Assembly (NCBI GenBank): GCA_907165275.2
Contig: OU015672.1
Coordinates: forward strand, 8,352,501 to 8,416,500
From: Zygaena filipendulae
Taxonomy: Eukaryota; Arthropoda; Insecta; Lepidoptera; Zygaenidae
Length of the DNA: 64,000 nt
Direction: 5' to 3'
The number at the start of each line of letters is the position of its first letter. Position 1 is the first letter of the stretch. Position numbers and translations under genes: made by a program. Positions 1 through 11,488 of the stretch are shown piece after piece. The notes under the pieces were generated by a model that did no database searches, had not been told where the DNA came from, and saw only the letters and a list, made by a program, of their open reading frames with translations.

Positions 1-199
1 TTGTATTATCTTATGTAAATAAAGAACCTTATAAAAAAAAAAAACTGGTTTTCATCTGTTTTCATACTAAACTAAGTTGATATCTCTTCTATATGTTATT
101 TTCTGTTCTGTGGGCAATACAGATCAGAGAGTGACAAAGTGTTAGCATATAGTTGATGCTGGCTGTACACAACATTGTGTAGAGATGCGAGTGGATAGA

Positions 200-330
200 G
201 AGGCAACGCGCGGTACACCCCCCCCCCCCTCCCCCACTACGCCCCTCCCCTCCCCCTGGACGCGCCGAGGCGGCCGCATTAGCGTCGCGCACGCGCACTC
301 CGCCGGACGTGTTCACGTTGTCGCACGGCA
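200..330. other. GC-rich block, unassigned
   Basis: A C-run followed by CGCGCCGAGGCGGCCGCATT resembles the exonic base composition of this locus. On the minus strand an acceptor is possible near 350, but the required frame meets a stop at once. Confidence 0.25.
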
Positions 331-451
331 CGACATTTCTACATTCCCCAATTTAAAAAGAATACTGTTCGAAAACCTATCAACAAGATGAGGGATTATT
401 TGACACGATTTTTGGCATTTCAAAACTGTTGTAACTAACGGAAAATACGAA

Positions 452-595
452 TGTGAGTTACGCTTTCACGCCTCAAATACTCAACCGATGATCATGAAAT
501 TTTACGCGTTTATATACGCGTTTTCAGGAGTACAGAGAAGGACAAATTAACAGCATAAAAATTAACGAGGTCGAAACTGCAGGGAAAAGTTAGTT
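452..595 (+). mobile_element. Helitron-like copy, degraded
   Basis: GTTACGCTTTCACGCCTCAA, TACTCAACCGATGATCATGA and TACAGAGAAGGACA match the family body. Both ends are eroded. Confidence 0.7.
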
Positions 596-1535
596 GATTG
601 AATTTATGTGTGTGTATTCATATCACACAATAACATCCTTACGGCTAAACTATTTTGGATAAAACTTAGCAAAAGAGCTAGCGTATTATTTTTGTGTTCT
701 TTCAATATACGGCCTAGTATTTTACATTTCTCCCTGATCCCATCATCAAATCCTCACTTCTTTACAATTCCACCTCCAAAGTATAACCTATCAAACAAAA
801 AATGAATTTCCCAAATCGGTCCGGCCGTCTTCGAGTAACCGCGTAACAAAGATAAAAAAAAAACTTTTTTTGGAAGTAGGTTAAAAATCGTGCCTCGAAT
901 GTGAATGGAAACGTGTTCTCTGAGCTACCCGCAGGGTTAAGCGCTCGTAAAGAGGGGGGCAGAGTACTGTAATAACGTCTTGATACCACCATCCGATCCG
1001 ATCCCACCGACGCCTCAACGCCAAGCTAATATAGACCTTAATCAAAAAGGAATAACGACGCAAAATGTATACAGCCTCGCCCACGCACGATGTGATCCGA
1101 CAACCGCAACAAATGCTACACAAAAACATACCGCAACACCAATGTGTTAGAACACAAAACGCATTGCACAGCAACCTTTGGCAGTATTTCAACATTTCAC
1201 ATGACACGTACATTTAGCGCGAGGGTGTCGCCGGCTGGTCGTTCAGCTTCAGACAGGGGTAATTAGGTTCACTCGGCGAAACTAGTTTTTATTGCTGATT
1301 GGAATAAGGGTGTGATTTGTTTGCGCCGCGGTCGTTTTATTTGGCGTAAAAAGGCGATGGCTTTTAGAAGGAATTAGCGAGTCGCCTCGAGAGCGTTGCG
1401 ACCTTTCTGGTACTTTTTTTTTATATCGACAATAAATATTCAACGAGTGTACGAGATCATAAAAGGGAAAAAACAAAATCAAACAACTAAAAATACAAAA
1501 TAATCTTTAAATTGGATATTTTCCGGGGTGTGAAA
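596..1535. other. Flank or intron sequence, nothing recognised
   Basis: No splice-bounded coding segment or repeat copy was supported here. The 880-1210 stretch is moderately GC-rich with open but featureless frames. Confidence 0.45.
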
Positions 1536-1848
1536 AATGAAAATCTAATTAATGAATTCGGAAAAAAATAATAGACACGTGTTTTATGCTTTTTCAAATT
1601 AATTAAAAAAAAAACATAGATAAAGCGCATCAAAGTCTAGGGTGGGAGGCTAGTTATGTCATTCTTTGGTATGACATAACTAGTCGCTCATACCAACTGG
1701 CAACTGCACTGGGTTGCGATGTCACGTGAAATTTCAACTCGATGTATCGCCGTTATTTTTTGATTACGTAAAAAAGAAAAAAAATACGTGTCCAATATTT
1801 TTTATTAATCTACAAGACGGACAAGAAAAAAATTATTCAAGTAGCCAA
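1536..1848 (+). mobile_element. MITE family A, copy 1 (diverged)
   Basis: Long imperfect TIR MITE. The left arm has TAATAGACACGTGTTTT; the right arm has ATACGTGTCCAATATTTTTT and CAAGACGGAC. The centre carries a decayed palindrome (TATGTCATTCTTTGGTATGACATAAC) in place of the usual TGACGTCA sites. Confidence 0.85.
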
Positions 1849-1880
1849 TTGTACAGGTCGTAGCTTATTTCGTTTATTTA

Positions 1881-2122
1881 TATCTATAAGTACAAATAAA
1901 TAAAATTGAAGTGTCTGTTTGTAATTTCAAATTAAGAGCTTTTTACAAAATACATAGGAAAGCATATACGGGCTCACATCAAAAAATCGATTTTTAAAAT
2001 TTTTCTCTGTCTGTCTGTTTGTTCCGGCTAATCTCTGAAACGGCGGGACCGATTTTGACGGGACTTTCACTCGCAGATAGCTAATATTATAAGGAGTAAC
2101 TTAGGCTACTTTTATTTTAGAG
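1881..2122 (+). repeat. Dispersed repeat with GGCTAATCTCTGAAACGGC core, copy 1
   Basis: ATTGAAGTGTCTGTTTGTAA and GTTCCGGCTAATCTCTGAAA, GATAGCTAATATTATAAGGA match 56237-56460. Confidence 0.8.
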
Positions 2123-2267
2123 TAAACTGATGTATAAGCTATTACCTAGAACCAGCATCCTCGTCAAGACAGATCAAACAAGCCCCACCTCGATAGGGTT
2201 GTGTCATTTAACTATCGAGTTCCCACAGCCATCTTCCGGCTCCATCATCAGGTCAGTTCCATATCAT

Positions 2268-2446
2268 CTCCTCACTATATACGAAAGTGAGTTTGTTTGT
2301 TTGTTGCGCTTTCACGTCTCAACGGCTCAACCGATCATCATGAAGTTTTGCGTACACGGTGTCAGGTGTACAGAGAAAGACATAGGGTACATTTTGTTCC
2401 AGAACTCCTGCGGGAACTCCGAAATTAACGCGGGGAACAGCCAGTA
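2268..2446 (+). mobile_element. Helitron-like copy
   Basis: TCCTCACTATATACGAAAGT at the left; body GCTTTCACGTCTCAACGGCT; right end CGCGGGGAACAGCCAGT, where CTAG has mutated to CCAG. Confidence 0.82.
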
Positions 2447-3346
2447 ATAAATAAAATATTGTCATCTCAACTACACAATACAGACTTGGTTTGATATCAA
2501 TTTTAATATCGAGTTCAAAGTTACATTGTTAAGAGTGAAGCAAACGTTCCAAAGCGGGAGCAAATTAAATTGAAGGATGAAAGATTGAGTGGGAGAGATA
2601 CCTACGGAAGCGTGTTGAGAAAACCGTGTTGAAAATTTCAAGATAAACCACCGACCGGAATCGAGCACTTCACCATCAAAGTATCAAACGAGAGAAAAAC
2701 AAAAGGAATGGAGGCGGAAAAAAAAAACAAAACGCCTCCAGAGACAAAGAAATAACTCGCATCGCGGCGGCGGGGTCGGGGGGTGAGGTCGGCGCGGGTA
2801 GGGGCAGGGGCAGGGGGCGGGCAGGGTAGGGTTCGCGGGAATAAATAATGCGGCTCATCGTGCGGGGTTGAGACGTAACGCACGTAGACGTAACAAAGTA
2901 ACACGATCTCGCTCGGCGATGGGTAGTTTGGTGCCCGGTGATGCGGGTAGGCACCTTACTAGGTAGGTGGGTGGGTACTGTCACCGACAATACAAATAAC
3001 AGACAAATAACTATACTCGAGCTCTGAATTAAGTGGCCGAGTGTGACTCGCTTGGTTGACAGGTACCTACTGAATACTAATAATTAAGTTTTTAAACAAA
3101 CAAAAAAAAAGTTTTTGAATCTACCCGCCGACACGGACGCAAACGCGTGTGACGTCACAATGCACACACATTGTTTTATTAATGTAAGAGTTCCTTCTGT
3201 CGGTCAAAAAAGCCTCTTGGTCTCGGGGATAGATTTAATTTTTGTATTTTTTAAATAAGAAAAAAAAACGAAAAGAAAGATTTATTCAAACGAAGGAGAA
3301 ACACAACACAAATGAACACATACAGGACTTTTTTTTGGCAATAAAT

Positions 3347-3590
3347 GAACATAGATAAGCAATAGTGTGTCAACGAACATAGCAGAAATTTTGAGTAAAT
3401 CGAATTTTTAAATTATAGCGTCATTTTTTGGCAACATTTTTTTTTGTATTTGTTGGTAGGTATTTAACAATGTAATAGGGTAAAAAAAAAATTAAAGAAC
3501 GTTCTACAACTCTCAATAAAGCGTTCTCATCTGTATCAATAACTAATTTTGTGGGTTAACGTGTTATTGCTTATCTGCATCCAAATACGT
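3347..3590. mobile_element. MITE family C, copy 1
   Basis: About 245 bp with TIRs ACATAGATAAGCAATAGTGT and its mirror ACGTGTTATTGCTTATCTGC. Shares its interior (TTTTGAGTAAATCG, AACTCTCAA, TTTTGTGGGTTAAC) with 25935-26182. Confidence 0.9.
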
Positions 3591-3730
3591 AGTTGCCTGT
3601 ACAACAGTAAGTATACAGGTTGCTCGGGTCGGCAACTCGTGAACTCGAGGCGCGGGCCGCATACCAAGCGGGGGATCCCGAGCCGCCGCCCAACCGCATG
3701 GTTAACCAGAGAGCAGGATAATCGGCATCC

Positions 3731-4057
3731 GAATGGGGATGTGGACTACTTTTAAAAATCAAAATTCTAATTAGTCCGTCAGTTAGAAAATAAAAAAACA
3801 ATAGACGCGTATTTTTTACTTTTTCAAATAAATTAAAATATACAGAGATAAAGCACATTGAGGGGGTCGTGACGTCACTAACCGCTAAAACCGCCATACA
3901 AACTGTCAGAATAGTGACGTCACGCGAAATTTCAACTCAATATATCGCCGTTATTTTTTGATTACGTAAAAAAAGAAAAAATACGTGTCCAATATTTTTT
4001 AATAATCTACAAGACGAACTAAAAAAAAAATTAGTCAACATGCCTATTACTCATGAT
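3731..4057 (+). mobile_element. MITE family A, copy 2
   Basis: Near-consensus copy: AATGGGGATGTGGACTAC start, TTAGTCCGTC, and a mirrored GACGGACT/TTAGTCAACATGCC end. The TIRs are about 90 bp. Two GTGACGTCAC palindromes lie at 3869-3878 and 3914-3923. Confidence 0.93.
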
Positions 4058-4231
4058 GGTACAAACAAGCTGCCGCCTGTGACTGTCCGTGAAATTATTT
4101 ATTCGTTATGGTGACATTTTACTTGAAAATAAATTGAGCAACTAAATTTTTGTTTGGTCAATTTTCATTTTTACACTTTTTATCTTTTATCGTAATATTG
4201 ACAATCCCGTTGGGTGGTGGATTTATTTAAT

Positions 4232-4548
4232 ACTAGCTGTGCCCCGCGGTTTCACCCGCATGAAAGGTTTTTATACAACAACTTTTTTTCCCGACGTCCG
4301 ATTTCAATGAAACAAAGCCTGTGTGTAGCTCCAGGCTAAGCTTAATCTACCTGTGAAACCCGCATGACAATCGGTTCAGTAAATGCGGAGATTATCGCGA
4401 ACAGACCGACAGACAGAAAAGAATTTTAATTATTTTTTTGGGCTCGGTTACTCTTCTTTTATCACTCCTCTTAATTTTAGGTACAAGTATTCAATGTACA
4501 GAATCGCGGATTCTTCTCTTTTATTATAGTATAGAATAGATAGATTGA
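4232..4548 (-). mobile_element. Helitron-like copy, second body type
   Basis: ACTAGCTGTGCCCCGCGGTT shares the family terminus, but the body (AACTTTTTTTCCCGACGTCC, GTAGCTCCAGGCTAAGC) and far end (CAGAATCGCGGATTCTTCTC) differ. The same body type occurs at 16825, 23360, 39223 and 51645. Confidence 0.83.
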
Positions 4549-4583
4549 CGTAAAAAGTAAAACAAGAGAGTAAAATATATATC

Positions 4584-4773
4584 TACTAGCTGTCCCCCGC
4601 GATTTCATCCGCGGTAATTTCGGAGTTCCCGCGGGAATTCCGGGACAAAAACTATCCTATCTTTTATGTTGGGCCAAATACAGCATAGGGACCAAATTTT
4701 ATCATGATCGATTCAGTAGTTTCGGAGTCCATCGCGGACAAACAACGTGACACGTAATTTATATATATTAAGA
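4584..4773 (-). mobile_element. Helitron-like copy, third body type
   Basis: CTAGCTGTCCCCCGCGATTT at one end and ACAACGTGACACGTAATTTA at the other. The same body type recurs at 6855, 28976, 29147, 45497 and 54098. Confidence 0.83.
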
Positions 4774-4794
4774 TCTGTAACACAAATAATTATA

Positions 4795-4948
4795 ATTATT
4801 GTCAATTGGCATTTCACTAATTAAGTTACATCTCATTAAATTCCAATTAACATTAATTTACTGAACGTCTCTGATTGCGGCAGTTTTGTTTTAAAAATCT
4901 ATACTTAACTAAGTAATCATTAAAGTCGACTCTGAGTGCGGCCGTTAG
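4795..4948 (+). mobile_element. MITE family B, right half
   Basis: TCTGATTGCGGCAGTTTTGT, CTATACTTAACTAAGTAATC and GACTCTGAGTGCGGC match the right arm of the complete copy at 22766-23006. The left arm is absent. Confidence 0.85.
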
Positions 4949-5553
4949 TCATTTTTCCTCAAATTCCCTAAGCCTACGTTAGCCATATTCTGTATCATTG
5001 CAACTTAATAACATTAAAAAAAAGTTCAGCTTTTTTTTCAACAAGGATTATAAAATGGAGATCAAGTTGGATCAACAATATCATAAATACTTCCTTACCG
5101 CTTCAATACTTATAATACTACTTAGGAAGGAATCTGTAATTGGTCTTACTGCTGTGAATTTCTATGTTTTATACTTATACATCTGTATCGCTGTTTGATT
5201 ACTTAATAAAAAAAATAAAAAAAATATAATATGCAGTCGCTTCTTTCGACTACATCAGATGGGTTGGGTTTGCAGCTGGCGCAAGTTTTTTTTTTTACGT
5301 AAACACACGCGTCTGCAAGCGAATTCAGCACAAATAATTTATTCAGCGCCAGAAGGAAGGGCGGACGAAGCGGGGTTATTGTGACCGAGAGTCAAATATC
5401 AAACATTGATACAGTAGAGCGGTATAGAGACAATAAATTTTCCAACGAAAGAGTAAAACCAATAATATTTTGCTCCAATCTCAATCAGATTTACTCGGGA
5501 CCATTCCAAATAAAAGATAAGTGTTTATAAAAATTGGTTGAAGATACCGAGCA

Positions 5554-5741
5554 ATCCTTACTATTTATAAATGCGAATGTTCATTTTTTTGTTACGCTTT
5601 CACGCCTTAACCGCTCAACCGATCTTCATGAAATTTTGCATACACGTTGTAATGAGTACAGAAAAGGACATAGGGTACTTTTTAACCCGGAACTCCCGCG
5701 GAAACTTCGAAATTAACTCGGGTGAAACAGCGAACATCTAG
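5554..5741 (+). mobile_element. Helitron-like copy
   Basis: TCCTTACTATTTATAAATGC to GGGTGAAACAGCGAACATCTAG. First body type. Confidence 0.82.
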
Positions 5742-5763
5742 TAGTGAAATAGACACAAACCAA

Positions 5764-6090
5764 TAGGAAAGTTGACGACTTTTGAAAAATCAAAATTCTA
5801 ATTAGTCCGTCCGAAAAAAAAAGAATATTGGACACGTCATATTTTTTGCTTTTTCAAATTTATGAAAATTTACATAGATATAGCGCATTAAAGTTTAGGG
5901 TGGGGGCTCGTGACATCATTAACCGCTAAGCCCCCATACAAACTGCACGGAATAGTGACGTCACGCGAAATTTCAAATGTATCGCCATTATTTTTTGATT
6001 ACGTAAAAAAGGAAAAAATACGTGTCTAATATTTTTTAAATCTACAAACCGGACTAAAATAAAAAATAAAAGATTCAACTAGCCCATTAA
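5764..6090 (+). mobile_element. MITE family A, copy 3
   Basis: Same arms and centre as copy 2, with ATTAGTCCGTC at the left and TCAACTAGCCCATTA at the right. It has GTGACGTCAC once and a mutated GTGACATCAT at the other site. Confidence 0.9.
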
Positions 6091-6331
6091 AAAAGTTTCT
6101 CTATATTTTCAATTCGCTCGAACATTAAGGCAAAAGGAAAACAAAAAACGATAGAAGCTACGAATTCCTGCAGCAGCCGAAGTAGCGCGCTTTGTCCGAG
6201 TCGCTCCTCTTTTCTCTCTAACACTCCACGGAAAGGATTACGGGGAGGCTCTTGAGGAAAGCTCTTGAGTAAAACTATAAACCCACCGCTGCTCCGGTAG
6301 CAGACAAAGTACAAAAGCTGACAAACAAACC

Positions 6332-6604
6332 GTCTTGTAGATTAATAAAAAAAATTGGACACGCATTTTTTTCTTTTTTTACGTAATCAAAAAATGACGG
6401 CGATACATTAGCTGAAATTTCGCGTGACGTCACTACTCGGTGCAGTTTGTACGGGGCTTAATACCGAATAATGACGTCACGAGTCCGAGACGAGGCGTTT
6501 TCATTAATTTGAAAAAGCACAAAATAGGTGTCTATTATTTTTTTGATTTTCTAACTGATGGACTAATTAGGATTTTGATTTTCATACCCTGGAGAATACC
6601 CAAT
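6332..6604 (-). mobile_element. MITE family A, copy 4 (inverted)
   Basis: Reverse-complement arrangement beginning CCGTCTTGTAGATTAATAAA and ending near GGACTAATTAGGATTTTGAT. Both TGACGTCAC sites are present. Confidence 0.88.
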
Positions 6605-6616
6605 CTAGTTTATTAA

Positions 6617-6768
6617 GTAACGAGCTATTTGCCGCGGTGTCACCCGCGTTTTTTTTTCGGATCTCCCGCGAGGATTCCGGGGTAAAAAGTATCCTATGTC
6701 CATCTCTGCACCTTTGACAACGGGTTGAGTAGTTATGGTGTGGTTACAAACATACATGCGCATTTATG
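6617..6768 (-). mobile_element. Helitron-like copy, degraded
   Basis: GCCGCGGTGTCACCCGCG terminus with TATCCTATGTCCATCTCTGC and GGGTTGAGTAGTTATGG. Confidence 0.72.
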
Positions 6769-6854
6769 ATGGTGAGGATTTTCACGATTTTTTTGACGAT
6801 TATTTTTTTAATCTAATCGGACAAAGAGTGAGCCTAGCATATATCTATACAAAA

Positions 6855-7240
6855 TATATATAAATCACGTGTCACGTTGTTTGTCCGCGATGGACTCCGA
6901 AACTACTGAACGGATTTTGATAACATTTTGTAACCATTCATAAAATGGTTCAACTTAAAAGATAGTTTTTATCCCGGAATTCCCTCGGGAACTGAAGGAC
7001 ATAGAGTACTTTTTTCCCGCAACCTCCGCGGGAAGTCCGAAATTACCGCGGATGAAATCGCGGGGGACAGCTAGTAATATTATAAAAAGATTCGATTTTT
7101 AGAACGTTTGTTTGTTTGCTTGTGATGGATAAACTCAAAAACTTCTGAATCGAATTTAAACATTCATCTACTTATAGGGAGCTGTAGTATTCCTGAGCAG
7201 CATAGACTACTCTTATCTCGGAAATCCCACGGGAATTCCG
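6855..7240 (+). mobile_element. Two adjoining Helitron-like copies
   Basis: 6855-7074 is a full third-type copy ending GGGGGACAGCTAG. From 7075 a partial copy follows (TGGATAAACTCAAAAACTTC, CATAGACTACTCTTATCTCG), truncated by MITE A copy 5 at 7238. Confidence 0.8.
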
Positions 7241-7492
7241 ACGTATTTTTTTTTATTTTTTTACGTACTTAATCAAAAAATAACGGAGCTACATTCAGTT
7301 GAAATTTCGTATGACGTCACTAACCGGGCAGTTTGTATGGCGGTTTATAGCGGTTAGTGACGTCACCGGCCCCCACCCTAAACTTTAATGCACTTTATTC
7401 TCTGTATATTTTCATTTATTTGAAAAAGCAAAAAATACGTGTGTGTTGATTTTTTTTTAATTTTTAAGTCGTCAACATCCTTATTCCCACAA
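7238..7492 (-). mobile_element. MITE family A, copy 5 (inverted, left part shortened)
   Basis: Contains TTTTTTACGTACTTAATCAAAAAATAACGG, both TGACGTCAC motifs, CACCCTAAACTTTAATGCAC, and ends GTCGTCAACATCC. Confidence 0.87.
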
Positions 7493-8173
7493 GTTGAAAG
7501 ACTTCATACACATACAAAATACATATGTATTATTTACATACATCATCATCCGATATCACCCGAACCCCTAGCTCCAGGCCAGGCTATATTACATTTCCCT
7601 GCTCCCATACAAATCACGTGTCATCGAATGTTGTACAATATCACAATATCACACGGGCGGGATTGTGATAGGCGAAGGGGCAAAGCTGCGTCGCCAGTGT
7701 CAGCGGGTGTGCAACTAGTATTAGAAATATGAAAACGCTTCTGCCATTCTTTGAACTTTATTATTATTGCAATAAGATTCGACGGATATCAAGTGCTGCT
7801 GGTAACTGTAGAGTACCTACACTCAGACATTTGTAAACTCTATCTATACAACATCGAGGTACGCCTTTAGGTACAGAGTTTATATGCACACCGTTTAGGT
7901 ATAAAAGTACCCAATGTCTTATTTCAGACTATGAAATCTATCTCTGTGCCAATTGCCATCCATCCATCCACACTCATTCACATTTATAAAATTCTTATGC
8001 ATAACAGCTAATAGAAATGAGAGAGGTATCGGAAATTAAAATGGTATAGCACCGTCTCTTTACAAACTGTCTTTTTTTTCAGATATTCGTGATAAGAATC
8101 GAATACTGGACAACCCTCTTTCAACCAGTCCTTCATCTATCCTCACACTGTGTATACAAAGATGTTCCGAAAT

Positions 8174-8502
8174 AGGGATGTTGAACACTTTTGAAAATCA
8201 AAATTCTAATCAGTCCGTCAGTGAGAAAATAAAAAAAATAATGGACACGTATTTTTTGCTTTTTCAAATTAATGAAAATATACATAGATATAACGCATTA
8301 AAGTTTAGGGTGCTCGTGACGTCTGCACTAACCGCTATAAGCGCCCATACAAACTGCACCGTATATTGACGACACGCGAAATTTCAACTCAATGTATCGC
8401 CGTTATTATTTGATTACGTAAAACAAAGCAAAAAATACGGGTCCAATATTTTTTTTTTTAATCTACAAAACCGGACTTAAAACAAAATGAGTCAACTAGC
8501 CC
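8174..8502 (+). mobile_element. MITE family A, copy 6
   Basis: AGGGATGTTGAACACTTTTG to GAGTCAACTAGCCCATT. The central sites are partly mutated (GTGACGTCTGCACTA, TTGACGACACG). It abuts a GC-rich block at 8503-8700. Confidence 0.9.
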
Positions 8503-8700
8503 ATTCCCGCGGCCAGTGGCGCCGCGCCTCGCCCCGCTCCGGCAACACCGCACAAATGGCTTTCCGATAATCCGGCCGCGGCCGACATCTGTGCCCCGCG
8601 GCCCTCGCGCCCGCCCCCGCCCCCACCCCCGCCCCCGTTCCCGAGGCGACCGGACACAGGATCGCAACTCGCAACGCAAACTCTCCACTTCGTCACGCTT
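8503..8700. other. GC-rich block, possible exon of the same gene
   Basis: About 200 bp of CCGCCCCCGCCCCCACCCCC-type sequence with coding-like Gly-rich frames on the minus strand. I find no acceptor/donor pair that continues the phase from the 11489 exon, so it is not called as coding. Confidence 0.3.
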
Positions 8701-8755
8701 CCGTTGGGACATTACACTTGAACGTGCAATAATAAAATTAATCCTGACTTACACA

Positions 8756-8836
8756 TCGTGTTATTGAATTAACTGAAAACTAGAAAGTAGTTTGCTCAGA
8801 ATCGACTAACGAATCGATCGCACTATGTTTTAATAT
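8756..8836. mobile_element. MITE family E fragment
   Basis: ATTGAATTAACTGAAAACTA, GAAAGTAGTTTGCTCAGAAT and AATCGATCGCACTATG match the left part of the complete element at 24461-24811. Confidence 0.85.
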
Positions 8837-9010
8837 CTATATAATAAAAATGAATCGCCAAATGTGTTACTAAGCGCATAACTTCCAAGTCACTGCACCA
8901 AATTGGATAATTGTTTTTTTTTTGTGTTCGTTATTGTCAAAACAAGGTTTATATAAAAGAAGTTTGGAGTTCCTGCGGGAATTCCGAAACTCACGCGGGT
9001 GAATCTCTAA
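8837..9010 (+). mobile_element. Helitron-like copy, fourth body type
   Basis: TATCTATATAATAAAAATGA, GCGCATAACTTCCAAGTCAC and GCGGGAATTCCGAAACTCAC. The same body type occurs at 39556 and 41018. Confidence 0.75.
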
Positions 9011-9133
9011 CTGCCAATTACGGGTTTAAGCCCGATAACAGACGGTAAATGGCATGCTTTTATCGGGTTTAAACCCTGGACTGATTGCCCATCTAAAATC
9101 AGGACCGAAAGAAATCTAAAAAACTATGTGAAA

Positions 9134-9335
9134 TTTTGCCCCCTTAGCCCAATTGACAAACCTATGATCGTTATTACTAACGAAAAAACTAAGGAGTATT
9201 GTCACGTCACGTGGTCACATAAAATCGTCTAATAAAAAAAATCCAATTTTGCGTGACCACCTGACATGACGATTTGTTCTTTAGGTTTCTATAGCTATCT
9301 TTTATAGATTGGTCACTTAGCTAAGGGGGCAGGTC
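9134..9335. mobile_element. MITE family D, about 85-bp TIRs
   Basis: Left arm TGCCCCCTTAGCCCAATTGA...GTCACGTGGTCACATAAAA is mirrored by TTTTGCGTGACCACC...TTAGCTAAGGGGGCA. Single copy in the window. A shorter hairpin (GGGTTTAAGCCCGATAA with TTATCGGGTTTAAACCC) sits just before it at 9021-9075. Confidence 0.85.
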
Positions 9336-10111
9336 ATGTAGTTATATCCATACAGCTCCCTCCCGACAGAGTTGCCAAGTAACGACCCCGCGGGGCGAGA
9401 TCCACTGAACCACCTGTGGACTCGCACCCGCCAAAGATTGAGCGACGACAAATCTCGAGAAAACAGACTAGAGTTTTCGATGTTCGTTACCTATATCACA
9501 GATAATATAATCCTATATTTATACCGTCTCTTAGAGACAGTTAATATTTTTTTGTTAACGATAACGCCCATTGAATCAAACGAAATTATTACCCGATGGT
9601 AAATGATTATATTGACTAAAGACGCAGTAAACGATCGTTTGAGAGTATCGTATTGAATGGGTTGAAGTTTGTGTAAAATAAATTTAGCACTTTTTTAACT
9701 TTAACTTTTAATTTAACACTTTTAAAACGAAACTCCGCCTATCTAAGACTTAAGATCCTTAATCTAGAAAACATTTTAGAATTCTGACACAGCACAGCAC
9801 GCCGGGCGGGTATTGCTATGTATACGTGCAAGAAACTTTACTCAACGTAGGTAGGTAATCGAGCTAGTAATATAGTGTCCCGTCTGCGCGCTGTCTACTC
9901 TATCCCCCTTTCGAGCGCGGTAACTCAATGCCCGCTTAAGTGCAAGCCGGTATACTTTACGCGCCCTCTCGCACCCCCTTCCGAAACTCCACTACAGTGA
10001 GTAGATGTGTCGTATATCTACGTGTATTCCTCCCTCATACGACGGCGCGTCACAAAAATGTGAAATAGTTTTGACGTTATTAGAAGTTTTGGTTTGGTTG
10101 GTTTATTTTAC

Positions 10112-10297
10112 ACTAGCTGTTCCCGGCGGTTTCACCCGCGGAAATTTCGGGGATCCCGCAGAAATTCCGGGATACAAAGTAGCCTATGACAAGGTGTGTA
10201 CAAAATTTCATGACGATCGGTTGAGCCCTTAAGGCGTGAAAGCGTAACAGACAGATAGACAGAGTTACTTTCGCATTTATAATATTAGTAGGGATTC
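10112..10297 (-). mobile_element. Helitron-like copy, full
   Basis: CTAGCTGTTCCCGGCGGTTT to CATTTATAATATTAGTAGGGA. First body type; ends intact. Confidence 0.85.
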
Positions 10298-10458
10298 AAT
10301 CGAATCTTGTAGCTTTTTATTTTTCAAGTGTTTGTTCATAATCTCGCCCGATATTGAATAAAGATATGGATTTTTTACTCATCTATGTTCTCTATATGAC
10401 TAAAATAAGTAGAAACTACTTTCGACTTTCGTCTTTCCTACCCACGTTATATGCTTAC

Positions 10459-10651
10459 ATATTATAAAACAAAGTCCCCCGCTGCGTCTGTCTGTCTGTC
10501 TGTCTGTTCGCGATAAACTCAAAACTGCTGAACGGATATTCATGCGGTTTTTTACCAATAGATAAAGTGATTAATGAAAAAGGTTTATACGTCTAGGATT
10601 ACCGCGGGAACTCCGATATTACTGCGGGTGAAACCCCGGGGAACAGCTTAC
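10459..10651 (+). mobile_element. Helitron-like copy next to the 39-bp minisatellite
   Basis: TATTATAAAACAAAGTCCCC, TCTGTTCGCGATAAACTCAA and GCGGGTGAAACCCCGGGGAA. The terminus reads CAGCTTAC instead of CAGCTAG. Confidence 0.78.
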
Positions 10652-10653
10652 TA

Positions 10654-11385
10654 TGTGGTGTTCACTGACAAGCACTCTAGGTAATACAAGCACCTCAGAC
10701 AATATAATCGCGCGGTGGTCACTGACAAGCACCCCAGTCGATATAATCGCGCGGTGGTCACTGACAAGCACCCCAGTCGATATAATCGCGCGGTGGTCAC
10801 TGACAAGCACCCCAGTCGATATGATCGCGCGGTGGTCACTGACAAGCATCCCAGTCGATATAATCGCGCGGTGGTCACTGACAAGCACCTCAGTCGATAT
10901 AATCGCGCGGTGGTCACTGACAAGCACCTCAGTCGATATAATCGCGCGGTGGTCACTGACAAGCACCTCAGTCGATATAATCGCGCGGTGGTCACTGACA
11001 AGCACCTCAGTCGATATAATCGCGCGGTGGTCACTGACAAGCACCTCAGACCATATAATCGCACGGTGGTCACTGACAAGCACCTCAGTCGATATAATCG
11101 CGCGGTGGTCAATGACAAGCACCTCAGTCGATATAATCGCGCGGTGGTCACTGACAAGCACCTCAGACCATATAATCGCGCGTTGGTCACTGACAAGCAC
11201 CTCAGTCGATATAATCGCGCGGTGGTCAATGACAAGCACCTCAGTCGATATAATCGCGCGGTGGTCACTGACAAGCACCTCAGACCATATAATCGCGCGT
11301 TGGTCACTGACAAGCACCTCAGAGAATATAATCGCGCGGTGGTCACTGACAAGCACCTCAGACAATATAATCGCGCGGTGGTGAA
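10654..11385. repeat. 39-bp minisatellite, about 18 units, near the last readable donor
   Basis: Unit begins GCGCGGTGGTCACTGACAAG and continues CACCTCAGTCGATATAAT. Because 39 is divisible by three, several frames on both strands stay open, giving spurious 230-250 codon ORFs. Units near the exon side show a three-unit higher order (variants ending GTCGATATAAT, GTCGATATAAT, GACCATATAAT). Each unit includes the 12-mer GTGGTCACTGAC also present at the donor of the 11489 exon. Confidence 0.95.
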
Positions 11386-11488
11386 AACTTATATCTACCT
11401 ACTATTATCTGCAATATTATGAAATTTGCGTTTGACTTTTAATACTATTAAAATTAGCAATAAACTAGTTCACAATGTGGTCACTGAC

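Noticed and set aside
1..60. AATAAA at 17-23 followed by an A-run, suggesting a gene 3' end
   Set aside because: No coding sequence is visible before it; a retroposed tail or chance AT-rich sequence is equally likely.
2755..2850. GC-rich Pro/Leu coding-like segment on the minus strand
   Set aside because: G/C simple repeats; no splice sites in a consistent phase.
10619..11422. Reading frames of 233-248 codons on both strands
   Set aside because: They are produced by the 39-bp tandem repeat, whose length is divisible by three; the proteins are 13-residue repeats in several frames at once.
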